Shown here piece by piece: positions 1 to 6,255 of a stretch of 7,497 bases of DNA. The first letter of the stretch is position 1. Each line of letters begins with the position of its first letter. The DNA lies in NCBI GenBank assembly GCA_902766815.1, contig CACXEZ010000110.1:1-7497 (forward strand), read 5' to 3'. The position numbers were made by a program, and so were the translations under genes. The notes under the pieces were generated by a model, which worked only from the letters and a program-made list of their open reading frames with translations, searched no databases and was not told where the DNA came from. The stretch is from an uncultured Erysipelotrichaceae bacterium. Lineage in GTDB: Bacteria > Bacillota_I > Bacilli_A > RF39 > UBA660.

Positions 1-102
1 CTTATCCTTAGTATTATCACTATTCTTAGGAGTTCTATAAGTTATTTTTTTACATTCTTGGCACATTAAAGTCACTAAAGTTCTACTATCTTTCTTAGCC
101 AT
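1..102 (-). CDS. rpmG: Ribosomal protein L33 (N-terminal 34 residues; runs off the left edge)
   Basis: This is the start of a small protein of the large ribosomal subunit. Translation from the ATG at 102 begins MAKKDSRTLVTLMCQECKK and continues ITYRTPKN, which matches the L33 pattern: a short basic N-terminus, a beta strand, a CxxC pair (C14, C17) and a YxTxKN segment. The CxxC is the first half of a zinc ribbon, so this looks like the zinc-binding (C+) form; the second cysteine pair would lie outside the window. L33 is usually about 49-55 aa, so roughly a third is missing. The start is well fixed by a GGAGG Shine-Dalgarno at 109-113, 6 nt upstream. The gene lies 44 nt after the PBP stop, and no hairpin terminator separates them, so read-through from the PBP gene is possible besides its own promoter. 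Confidence 0.88.
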   Translation of the reverse strand, partial: MAKKDSRTLVTLMCQECKKITYRTPKNSDNTKDK

Positions 103-132
103 AATACACCTCCCTCACCGAAACGTAACGCT

Positions 133-160
133 ATTATAACACATTATTAATAAATTTCAA
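133..160 (-). promoter_or_regulatory. Sigma-A-type promoter for rpmG, inside the 3' end of the PBP gene
   Basis: On the minus strand TTGAAA (160-155) is followed after 16 nt by TATAAT (138-133). The -10 box is preceded by TGT, giving an extended -10. The predicted start of transcription is near 126, leaving a leader of about 24 nt that holds the GGAGG site. The -35 lies within the last codons of the PBP gene. This is motif evidence only. Confidence 0.65.
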
Positions 161-2393
161 AGTATTTATTGACAATTTGTGAAGATAATCTTTTGTTAAT
201 TCCACTAGTAGTATCCGCAGAAGCATCAGCCACATCAGGACTAATCACCACAATACTCATTCTAGGATCAGTACTAGGTGCATATCCAACAAAACTAGTA
301 GTAATGGTTTCTGTATCTACCTTACCATCACCATCAGTATCAATAAAACTCTGACTAGTACCAGTTTTACCAGCCCCAATACTCTGATAATTCCCCATAT
401 AAGCAGTACCAAGACCATAACTAACAACCGCTCTAAATCCTTCTTGTACCCGATCCATATATTTCTTATCAACATCAACAGTTCCTAAAACCTTAGGACT
501 ATTCTCAAAAACTTTATTACCAAATTCCACTTGTTTATCATCACTAGCCTCATATACTTCTTTTAATAAATAAGGTTGATATCTAGTACCACCATTTGCC
601 AGAGTATTAATGTATTGAGAAACTTGAATAGGAGTATAAGTATCATACTGTCCAATAGAAAAATCAAGCAAATGTCCAGGCATCTTTGACTTACCAGAAT
701 ATCCCATACTCTCAAGTGGTAAATCAATACCAGTTTTAGTCCCCAATCCAAAAGATGCATACATATCTCGGTACTTATCAAAAGCCTCCTCATCTAAAGA
801 TAACCCCTGATCATAACGATACACTCCCTTACCTACACTAATAGCAATCTTATACTGATAAACATTAGAAGAAAATGCCAGTGCATCAATATCATTAATA
901 TATCCTAAAGTTTTCCAAGAACACTTTTGCGGAGTAGCTTTAATCTTAATACATTCATCAACTTGATATTGTCCAATAGAAATAGCTTCATATTTATACC
1001 CCACTAACATAGAAGCTCCTTTAACAATAGAGCCAGGTGTCACCGAAGTAGTAACCACACCAGGAGTATAATCCGTAACATAATAAGTACCATTATCACG
1101 AGTTTTCACTTGTTTACCAGCCATTGCCAAAATCTCTCCCGTTTTAGGATTACTAACTACAGCATAACTATGATCATAATATTTAGTATGCGCCTCTCCT
1201 TTAGTAGCCAATACCTCTTGAGTAAGAACTTCTTCTAAATACTTCTGAAGTTCAATATCAATAGTTAAAACAATATCATTACCTCTCTTTCCTTCTTCAG
1301 AAAGTTCATAACGATTCCCTTGAACAACCTTATATTTAGCCTTAGTTCCCTTTAAATATTTCTCATATTGATACTCCAAATAACTAATTCCAACTCTATC
1401 ATTCATACTATAACCATGATCCAAATAATAATCTACAAGCTCTGAAGGAATTCCCTGAGTAGAACTAGAAACCGTTCCAAGAATTGATTTAAAAACATCT
1501 CCATATAAGTAAGTTCTTTCCCAATCAAGCTTTGTATTAACCCCCTTAAGTGTATCAATATTTTCACTAATCAAAGCATATTCTTGATCCGTAACATCCT
1601 TATTTTTAATAACCTTCTCTGCATAAGAGTAACCCTTATTCATCAAATAATAAATATAAGCTGCCTTCTTATCCTGATCCTCATAAGAAGAAAGTTCTGT
1701 CTCTCCGATCCTTTCATAAATTAAATTCTCTATATCCTTATCATCTAATTTTCTCTCTTCATATTTTTTCGTTTCTTCGCGAGTAATTTTAGCCTGAGCT
1801 TCCTTCACATGCCCATCATACCAAAAAGTTTTAAGCATTTTTTCGCCAAGTTTACTATAATCAAGATCTAACATCTGAGAAAGCTTATAAGAAAGATCTA
1901 TCTCTTCTTTAGCAGTAACCCCTGACTCTTTCTTATAATAAATCGTTTTAACTGCTGTATTATCCACAAGTAATTTATAATTTCTATCATATATTCTTCC
2001 TCTCGGAGCAGAATCTCCTTCTATAAACTTCTCCGTAGCCGCAATCAACTTTTCATTATATTTGTCAGACTCCATAACTTGAATCTGTATCAGTTTTCCA
2101 AAAATAACCACAAAACTAAGTATAATAACCACAGCCAGAAAAAGATATCTCTTCTCAATAATATCAGACAAATACCTAAAAGAGGAAGCATTATTTTTAG
2201 ATATATTACTATAAGGCCTAGTATTCTCTTTATGATAAACTTGCTTTGTTTTACTAATTTTATTAATTGTTTTTTTTCTAAAAGAGTACTCTTCTCTAGA
2301 AGAAACACGAGAACTCTTACGTGTCTTATTAAGAGGTTTACGTCGATCAAAAAAACTAGAACCTTTTAACTTGATCTTTTTTTCAAAAGCCAC
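147..2393 (-). CDS. pbpA: Class B penicillin-binding protein, PBP2A/PbpA type (elongation D,D-transpeptidase)
   Basis: A 748-aa membrane-anchored transpeptidase that should cross-link peptidoglycan stem peptides outside the membrane, probably with a RodA-type SEDS glycosyltransferase. Residues 1-82 are a very basic cytoplasmic tail, and 83-104 (YLFLAVVIILSFVVIFG) are the single membrane span. RGRIYDRN at 131-138 opens the PBP dimerisation domain. The transpeptidase domain carries S455-I-V-K458 (nucleophile and base), S508-S-N510 and K676-T-G678. Text such as SSSTQGIPSELVDYYLDHGYS, NDRVGISYLEYQYE and LLDFSIGQYDTYTPIQ resembles B. subtilis PbpA (about 716 aa) as I remember it. The start is GTG at 2393, with GGAGGAGG at 2398-2405. 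The upstream in-frame ATG at 2447 lies within the -35 box of the promoter and cannot be transcribed from it. A DTDGDGKVD loop (685-693) follows the KTG motif. The symbol is by family resemblance; pbpH-like or another class B member is possible. Confidence 0.9.
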   Translation of the reverse strand: MAFEKKIKLKGSSFFDRRKPLNKTRKSSRVSSREEYSFRKKTINKISKTKQVYHKENTRPYSNISKNNASSFRYLSDIIEKRYLFLAVVIILSFVVIFGKLIQIQVMESDKYNEKLIAATEKFIEGDSAPRGRIYDRNYKLLVDNTAVKTIYYKKESGVTAKEEIDLSYKLSQMLDLDYSKLGEKMLKTFWYDGHVKEAQAKITREETKKYEERKLDDKDIENLIYERIGETELSSYEDQDKKAAYIYYLMNKGYSYAEKVIKNKDVTDQEYALISENIDTLKGVNTKLDWERTYLYGDVFKSILGTVSSSTQGIPSELVDYYLDHGYSMNDRVGISYLEYQYEKYLKGTKAKYKVVQGNRYELSEEGKRGNDIVLTIDIELQKYLEEVLTQEVLATKGEAHTKYYDHSYAVVSNPKTGEILAMAGKQVKTRDNGTYYVTDYTPGVVTTSVTPGSIVKGASMLVGYKYEAISIGQYQVDECIKIKATPQKCSWKTLGYINDIDALAFSSNVYQYKIAISVGKGVYRYDQGLSLDEEAFDKYRDMYASFGLGTKTGIDLPLESMGYSGKSKMPGHLLDFSIGQYDTYTPIQVSQYINTLANGGTRYQPYLLKEVYEASDDKQVEFGNKVFENSPKVLGTVDVDKKYMDRVQEGFRAVVSYGLGTAYMGNYQSIGAGKTGTSQSFIDTDGDGKVDTETITTSFVGYAPSTDPRMSIVVISPDVADASADTTSGINKRLSSQIVNKYFEIY

Positions 2394-2397
2394 TTTA

Positions 2398-2405
2398 CCT
2401 CCTCC
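2398..2405 (-). promoter_or_regulatory. Ribosome binding site that fixes the PBP start
   Basis: GGAGGAGG on the minus strand, 4-7 nt before the GTG at 2393. It is the only strong Shine-Dalgarno in the 5' region and selects VAFEKK as the N-terminus over the longer MSWGIFF reading. Confidence 0.85.
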
Positions 2406-2418
2406 ATTTCCATAACCT

Positions 2419-2447
2419 ATTATAGCAAAAAAAATACCCCATGACAA
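2419..2447 (-). promoter_or_regulatory. Strong sigma-A promoter for the PBP gene
   Basis: TTGTCA (2447-2442) is followed after exactly 17 nt by TATAAT (2424-2419), with TGC directly before the -10 (extended -10). Transcription should begin near 2412, giving a leader of about 18 nt that consists mainly of the ribosome binding site. This is the best-matching promoter in the window. Confidence 0.85.
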
Positions 2448-2490
2448 ACAAATAGTTATCTTTTTGCAAATATTTATTCAACATTTATTT

Positions 2491-2496
2491 TATAAT
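2491..2496 (+). promoter_or_regulatory. -10 box for the small DUF2624-like gene
   Basis: A perfect TATAAT on the plus strand 25 nt before the ATG at 2522. No good -35 hexamer lies 16-18 nt upstream; TTGCAA at 2464-2469 is 21 nt away, which is too far. The promoter is divergent from the PBP promoter across an AT-rich stretch (about 2448-2490), so it may be weak or need an activator. Confidence 0.5.
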
Positions 2497-2521
2497 ACAT
2501 ATTCTTTTATTAGGTGATAAC

Positions 2522-2773
2522 ATGAATCAATTTATAATCGAAAAATATATTAATAAATTAACAAAACAAGATATTATAAATTATGCAAACAATCAAAACA
2601 TAATTCTGCCAGAAAGTGATGTAAACACAATTTACTACTACATCAAAAATAAATACACATTCTTCCTACAAGGACATCAAGAAGAACTATTAAATGAAAT
2701 CAAACATAAAGTAACACACCCAACCTACTTAAAATTAGAAGAACTATACAATTTATATAAAAACAAAATATAG
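2522..2773 (+). CDS. Small helical protein, DUF2624-like (YqfT-like), function unknown
   Basis: An 83-aa soluble protein and the only gene on the plus strand. It has no signal peptide or membrane span and no cysteine. The N-terminal part (INKLTKQDIINYANNQNIILP) followed by an alternating helical region (residues about 30-80, ending EELYNLYKNKI) resembles my recollection of the DUF2624/YqfT family: a helix that sets up 'LT..ELL.YA...I.L', then helices ending in '.LF..' near the C-terminus. That assignment rests on memory of the pattern and is moderate at best. The gene itself is well supported: AGGTGAT at 2512-2518 sits 4 nt before the ATG, a TATAAT lies upstream, and a hairpin terminator covers its stop. 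It diverges from the PBP gene and converges on ftsX, so it is a stand-alone transcription unit and neighbours do not reveal its role. Confidence 0.78.
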   Translation: MNQFIIEKYINKLTKQDIINYANNQNIILPESDVNTIYYYIKNKYTFFLQGHQEELLNEIKHKVTHPTYLKLEELYNLYKNKI

Positions 2774-2795
2774 AGAACCAATATCTCTATATTTT
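2765..2795. terminator. Shared bidirectional terminator between the DUF2624-like gene and ftsX
   Basis: A perfect 12-bp inverted repeat (2765-2776 pairs with 2784-2795, arms AAAATATAGAGA and TCTCTATATTTT) around a 7-nt loop. T-rich sequence follows on both strands: ATTTTT and then CTTTTT reading right, TATTTTGTTTTTATA reading left. The TAG stop of the plus gene (2771-2773) and the TAG stop of ftsX (2789-2787) lie opposite each other in the stem. The stem is AU-rich with only two G-C pairs, so it is weaker than a textbook terminator. Confidence 0.75.
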
Positions 2796-3689
2796 TAAAT
2801 ACTTTTTAACAGCTCTCCAAGAACCAAACATACCAACCAATATACCAATAATCAGAAGCAACACAGAAGCCAAATAAACAAATGGAGATGGCGCTATTAA
2901 CTTAGCCAAACTAGAAGAAAATAATTTACCATCAAAGAAATCATACAATGAAGTATAACCATAAATCATAATAATAATAGGAACAATTGATCCCAAGAAC
3001 CCTAAAAATAATCCTTCTATAACAAAAGGTATTTTAATAGAAATATTAGAAGCTCCAACCAATCTCATAATCTCTATTTCTCTTCTTCTAGCATAAATAG
3101 CAAGTTTAATAGTATTAGCAATCAAAAATGCCGTAACTACAATTAATGCCACCACAGCTCCAATAGCAATCTTCTTCACTACATCAAAAATAACAATCAA
3201 TTGATCAACCATATCTTCTCCATAGCTAACCGTTTCAACTTCCTCTATTTTCTTAATTTTATCAGCCGTATCCTTAATCTGTTCTACATCCTTAACTTTT
3301 AATTCAAAACTATCTAAAAGTGGATTAGTTTCATCTGTCCAACCACTAATAATAGTTTGAAAGACTTCATTTCCCTTAGCTGTTTCCTCTGCAGATTCTT
3401 GTTTTGATTTAAAAGTTAACTTTTCAACATTTCCAGTAGCCCTAATCGCTGCCTCAATTCTAGAATAATCATCTTTTGATGAATCTTTATTTAAAAATAT
3501 TACCATAGTAACATCTTTACGAATAGACTCTGTAAAATTTTCTACATTATAAGAAATAACAATAGCAAAAGCAACTACAATTAAAGTAATAGCAATACAA
3601 GAAATAGAAGCCAAAGACAAAGAAAAATTTCGAACTACACTCTTCGCCGCATCACGAATATATCTCTGAACTGTCCTAATACCTCTCAT
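2787..3689 (-). CDS. ftsX: Cell division ABC transporter permease FtsX
   Basis: A 300-aa membrane partner of FtsE. The complex does not transport a known substrate; in Bacillota FtsEX uses ATP to activate peptidoglycan hydrolases at the outer face (CwlO in B. subtilis, PcsB in streptococci). The topology fits the family: a short cytoplasmic N-terminus, TM1 about 24-46, an extracellular domain about 47-168, TM2 171-195, TM3 221-245 and TM4 272-292. RRREIEIMRLVGAS at 201-214 is the conserved cytoplasmic stretch of FtsX/MacB-type permeases that contacts the ATPase. I chose ATG 3689 because AAGGA lies at 3700-3704 and because its length (300 aa) is close to B. subtilis FtsX (about 296). The ATG codons at 3710, 3731 and 3737 lie farther inside ftsE. 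The gene overlaps the ftsE end by 14 nt, which suggests translational coupling. It ends inside the shared terminator. Confidence 0.93.
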   Translation of the reverse strand: MRGIRTVQRYIRDAAKSVVRNFSLSLASISCIAITLIVVAFAIVISYNVENFTESIRKDVTMVIFLNKDSSKDDYSRIEAAIRATGNVEKLTFKSKQESAEETAKGNEVFQTIISGWTDETNPLLDSFELKVKDVEQIKDTADKIKKIEEVETVSYGEDMVDQLIVIFDVVKKIAIGAVVALIVVTAFLIANTIKLAIYARRREIEIMRLVGASNISIKIPFVIEGLFLGFLGSIVPIIIMIYGYTSLYDFFDGKLFSSSLAKLIAPSPFVYLASVLLLIIGILVGMFGSWRAVKKYLKI

Positions 3690-4371
3690 TATAATACGTT
3701 CCTTTCTCATAATCTTTCTTAAGTCTTCCATCTTCAATTAAAATAACTCTTTTCTTCATCTTATCTACAATATCCCTATCATGCGTAGCCATAATAATAG
3801 TAGTTCCTAAATTATTAATATTCTCTAATACTTTCATAATTTCCATAGAAGTATCTGGATCCAAATTACCAGTAGGTTCATCACAAATAAGTAACTTAGG
3901 ATTATTAACAATAGCTCGAGCAATAACTACTCTTTGCTGCTCTCCACCAGACAATTGATCAGGATATTGGCGCACTTTATTTTTTAGTCCTACCAAATCC
4001 AATACTTCTAAAACTCTTTTTTGAATAACACTCTTCTCTTCTCCAAAAACTTCCATAGCAAATGCCACATTTTCAAAAACTGTCAACTTAGGAAGTAATT
4101 TAAAATCCTGAAATACTACCCCCAATTTTCTTCTTAAAACATATACTTTCCTATTTTTTAATCTAGCAACATCAATTCCACCAATAATGATAGAACCCTT
4201 ATCAGGCCTTTCTTCACGATACAGCATCTTAACTAAAGTACTTTTACCACTACCAGAAGCCCCGATAACAAAAACAAATTCTCCTTTTTGAATACTTAAA
4301 TTAAAATCATATAAAGCTACTACACCATTCTTATAGGTTTTCTGTACATTATCTACACGAATGAGCTCCAT
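3676..4371 (-). CDS. ftsE: Cell division ATP-binding protein FtsE
   Basis: A 231-aa cytoplasmic ABC ATPase that powers FtsX. All ABC motifs are intact: Walker A GASGSGKST (37-45), Q-loop Q88 in VVFQDF, signature LSGGEQQR (140-147), Walker B LLICDEP (160-166) with catalytic E165, D-loop GNLD and switch H197 in ATHDRD. The typical FtsE features VALYDFNLSIQKGEFVFVIG and FKLLPKLTVFENVAFAMEV distinguish it from other MacB/LolD-like ATPases, and the neighbouring ftsX confirms it. I chose ATG 4371 (MELIRVDNV), with AGGTGG at 4378-4383 and 6-nt spacing. The longer reading from 4389 would place the ribosome binding site inside the gene. Length matches B. subtilis FtsE (about 228). It follows the YitT gene by 89 nt and has its own -10 element. 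Confidence 0.95.
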   Translation of the reverse strand: MELIRVDNVQKTYKNGVVALYDFNLSIQKGEFVFVIGASGSGKSTLVKMLYREERPDKGSIIIGGIDVARLKNRKVYVLRRKLGVVFQDFKLLPKLTVFENVAFAMEVFGEEKSVIQKRVLEVLDLVGLKNKVRQYPDQLSGGEQQRVVIARAIVNNPKLLICDEPTGNLDPDTSMEIMKVLENINNLGTTIIMATHDRDIVDKMKKRVILIEDGRLKKDYEKGTYYNERY

Positions 4372-4398
4372 TTTACACCACCTATCCACTTATAAAAC

Positions 4399-4404
4399 AT
4401 TATA
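4399..4404 (-). promoter_or_regulatory. Extended -10 promoter for ftsEX
   Basis: TGATATAAT on the minus strand (TATAAT at 4404-4399, preceded by TGA) lies about 28 nt before the ftsE ATG. There is no recognisable -35 at 16-18 nt, so the extended -10 would have to carry recognition. A small TATCA/TGATA inverted repeat overlaps its upstream edge. ftsEX may thus be transcribed both alone and from the prfB-YitT operon, as I see no terminator in the 89-nt gap. Confidence 0.55.
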
Positions 4405-4460
4405 TCACAATAATTGATAGAACCATATTCTTTTCTAAATATTTACAAATATTTTACACA

Positions 4461-5351
4461 CTATCTAGGAATAAAATCCCCCACATAGATCTCATAAGTA
4501 TCTGTAATCAAGAAAAAAACATTATGATCAATTCCTTGAACTACCTCTTTCATTCGAGAGTATTCTCTAGTAGGAATAGCACACATTAATACTTTCTTAC
4601 TTTCATTAGAATATCCTCCTTTAGCATTCATTTCTGTAACACCATATCCCAAATTTTCAACAATATATTGACTAATCTCTTTCGACTTATCTGTAACAAT
4701 ATAAAACGTCTTAGTAGCAGAAGTTTCTAACATAACCCTATCCGTAATAACAGAAGAAACATAAAGTCCAATAATAGCATAAATAGCATTAGAAATTCCA
4801 AAAAAGAAACTACTGATAAAAACTAGAATACCATTCAATATCAAAGTAGACTTACCAATAGAAATACCAAAATATCGATACATAATCTGATACAACGTTT
4901 GAAATCCTCCTACAGAAAAACCACTTCTAATAATAAGTCCATTCCCAAACCCCATCATGATTCCTCCAAAGAAAACCACCAAAAACAAAGAAGAATTTCT
5001 AAAATCAAAAATATCTACATATAAACTACTAAATTCCATAAATATAGGAAGTAAAATAACTCCCAAAAAAGTTTTAAACATAACATCTTTACCTAACAAC
5101 AAATATCCAATAATAAGTAAAAGTAAAGAAGAAACAAAAACAGTAATACTAGTATCAACCTGAAATATATCATAAATAATTAAAGAAACTCCCGTAGTAC
5201 CACCCGTAACAATATTTCTAGGAGAGAAAAAAATACTAAAAGCAATAGAATAAATCAACACCCCACAAATAAAGATAGCAAACCTTTGTGCTCTATTCTT
5301 ATGACTTAACTTTGCAATAAAATCAGAAACATTAAATTCACGACTCTCCAT
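4461..5351 (-). CDS. YitT family membrane protein, copy 1 (second in operon)
   Basis: A 296-aa protein with the YitT layout: an N-terminal membrane region (DUF161-type; hydrophobic segments about 24-42, 69-87, 94-110, 121-141, 168-186 and a short one near 188-203) and a soluble C-terminal DUF2179-type domain (about 215-290, FYIVTDK...NAKGGYSN...VFFLITDTYEI). The family substrate is not established. Of the two family glycine motifs, the first is intact (VTGGTTGVS, 48-56), but the second reads SVGGFQTLY (146-154) where the family usually has a TGGTDI-type sequence. The start at ATG 5351 is supported by GAGGAG at 5361-5366. The gap to the preceding YitT stop is only 2 nt, so the two are co-translated or tightly coupled. 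By position and family this pair corresponds to B. subtilis yvjA. Confidence 0.88.
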   Translation of the reverse strand: MESREFNVSDFIAKLSHKNRAQRFAIFICGVLIYSIAFSIFFSPRNIVTGGTTGVSLIIYDIFQVDTSITVFVSSLLLLIIGYLLLGKDVMFKTFLGVILLPIFMEFSSLYVDIFDFRNSSLFLVVFFGGIMMGFGNGLIIRSGFSVGGFQTLYQIMYRYFGISIGKSTLILNGILVFISSFFFGISNAIYAIIGLYVSSVITDRVMLETSATKTFYIVTDKSKEISQYIVENLGYGVTEMNAKGGYSNESKKVLMCAIPTREYSRMKEVVQGIDHNVFFLITDTYEIYVGDFIPR

Positions 5352-5353
5352 AA

Positions 5354-6250
5354 CTACTTTCTCCTCGAACTAACTTCATAAGCATCACACGCTAAAAAGA
5401 AAATATGATCATCTATCTCTTTTAATCCTTCCTTTACAATACAATACTGTCTAGTAGGAACAACCCCCAATAATAAAGTTTCTTTATGATTAGAATATCC
5501 TCCTTTAGCATTAATTAAAGTAACTCCGCCATCAACGATAGATAACAAAAATTCTCTAACTTCTTCTTGCTTATCTGTAACAATATAAAAAGCTTTACTT
5601 TGAGAAATACCAAGAACTACCCTATCTGTAATAAAACTAATAATATACAAAACTAAAAAACCATACAAAACCATTTCAGGACTAGATACTAACGCTCCAG
5701 ACAAAACAACCAATCCATCAGAACCCCACATAGCTTTTCCCACACTTACCTTTGTATATTTAGCAACTATCTCACATATAATATCCGTACCACCAGTATT
5801 AAAATTAGTCTTAAAAATAAGTCCATACCCAATACCAGATAAAACCCCTCCAAAAATAGCAGCAACCAATAGTTCCAAATTTTCAAACTGAAAATAAGGA
5901 ACCAAAAATTCAGTCAACCAGACAAATACCGGAAAAATAAGTGATCCAACAACAGCATTTTTAGTTTTCTTTTTTCCTAACATAAAATAGCTTAAAATAA
6001 GTAAAAAAATATCTGCTACCAAAATAAAAGTTGAATTAGGAATTCCAAACTTACTTACCACAATAGAAAGTCCAGATACACCAAAACAAACAATCCCATA
6101 TTGTTTAAAAAAAACATTAAATGCAAACGCTACAATAAAACATCCAAAAATCAATAATAGATATCTCTTAATCAAATCTTTTTTATCAATATTATCTAAT
6201 ACTTCTCTTATTTTTTTTCTTCTAGAACTTCTAAATATTCTATCTAACAC
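5354..6250 (-). CDS. YitT family membrane protein, copy 2 (first in operon)
   Basis: A 298-aa paralogue of the next gene. It has a basic N-terminus (RSSRRKK), hydrophobic segments about 30-47, 73-92, 97-119, 126-146, 177-190 and 193-209, and a C-terminal DUF2179-type domain about 216-292. Here the second family motif is canonical (NTGGTDII, 151-158), whereas the first reads VCFGVSGLS (54-62) with no GG pair, the reverse of copy 1. I prefer the GTG at 6250: GAGGA at 6261-6265 is 10 nt away. The in-frame GTG at 6259 is longer by three codons but sits only 1 nt from that site. The gene starts 5 nt after the prfB stop and shares its operon. Its Shine-Dalgarno lies within the last codons of prfB, so its expression may be coupled to RF2 translation. 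Confidence 0.87.
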   Translation of the reverse strand: MLDRIFRSSRRKKIREVLDNIDKKDLIKRYLLLIFGCFIVAFAFNVFFKQYGIVCFGVSGLSIVVSKFGIPNSTFILVADIFLLILSYFMLGKKKTKNAVVGSLIFPVFVWLTEFLVPYFQFENLELLVAAIFGGVLSGIGYGLIFKTNFNTGGTDIICEIVAKYTKVSVGKAMWGSDGLVVLSGALVSSPEMVLYGFLVLYIISFITDRVVLGISQSKAFYIVTDKQEEVREFLLSIVDGGVTLINAKGGYSNHKETLLLGVVPTRQYCIVKEGLKEIDDHIFFLACDAYEVSSRRK

Positions 6251-6255
6251 AAGTA

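Noticed and set aside
169..354. Plus-strand 61-codon frame opposite the PBP 3' end
   Set aside because: Antisense to the conserved KTG-containing region; no ribosome binding site or family resemblance.
563..793. Minus-strand 76-codon frame within the PBP gene
   Set aside because: Overlaps the transpeptidase domain in another frame with no start signal of its own.
2090..2350. Minus-strand 86-codon frame within the PBP gene
   Set aside because: Alternative-frame shadow of the PBP N-terminal region; its hydrophobic composition reflects frame-shifted AT-rich codons.
2079..2369. Plus-strand 96-codon open frame opposite the 5' part of the PBP gene
   Set aside because: It lies wholly antisense to a well-supported PBP coding region, has no ribosome binding site match or recognisable domain, and arises from the A/T-rich basic tail region.
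4439..4456. AT-rich palindromic repeat (AAATATTTGTAAATATTT on the minus strand) after the YitT copy 1 stop
   Set aside because: Considered as a terminator, but it has no G-C stem and no following T-run, so it is more likely low-complexity sequence.
4957..5163. Plus-strand 68-codon frame opposite the YitT copy 1 gene
   Set aside because: Antisense shadow of membrane-segment codons; no independent support.
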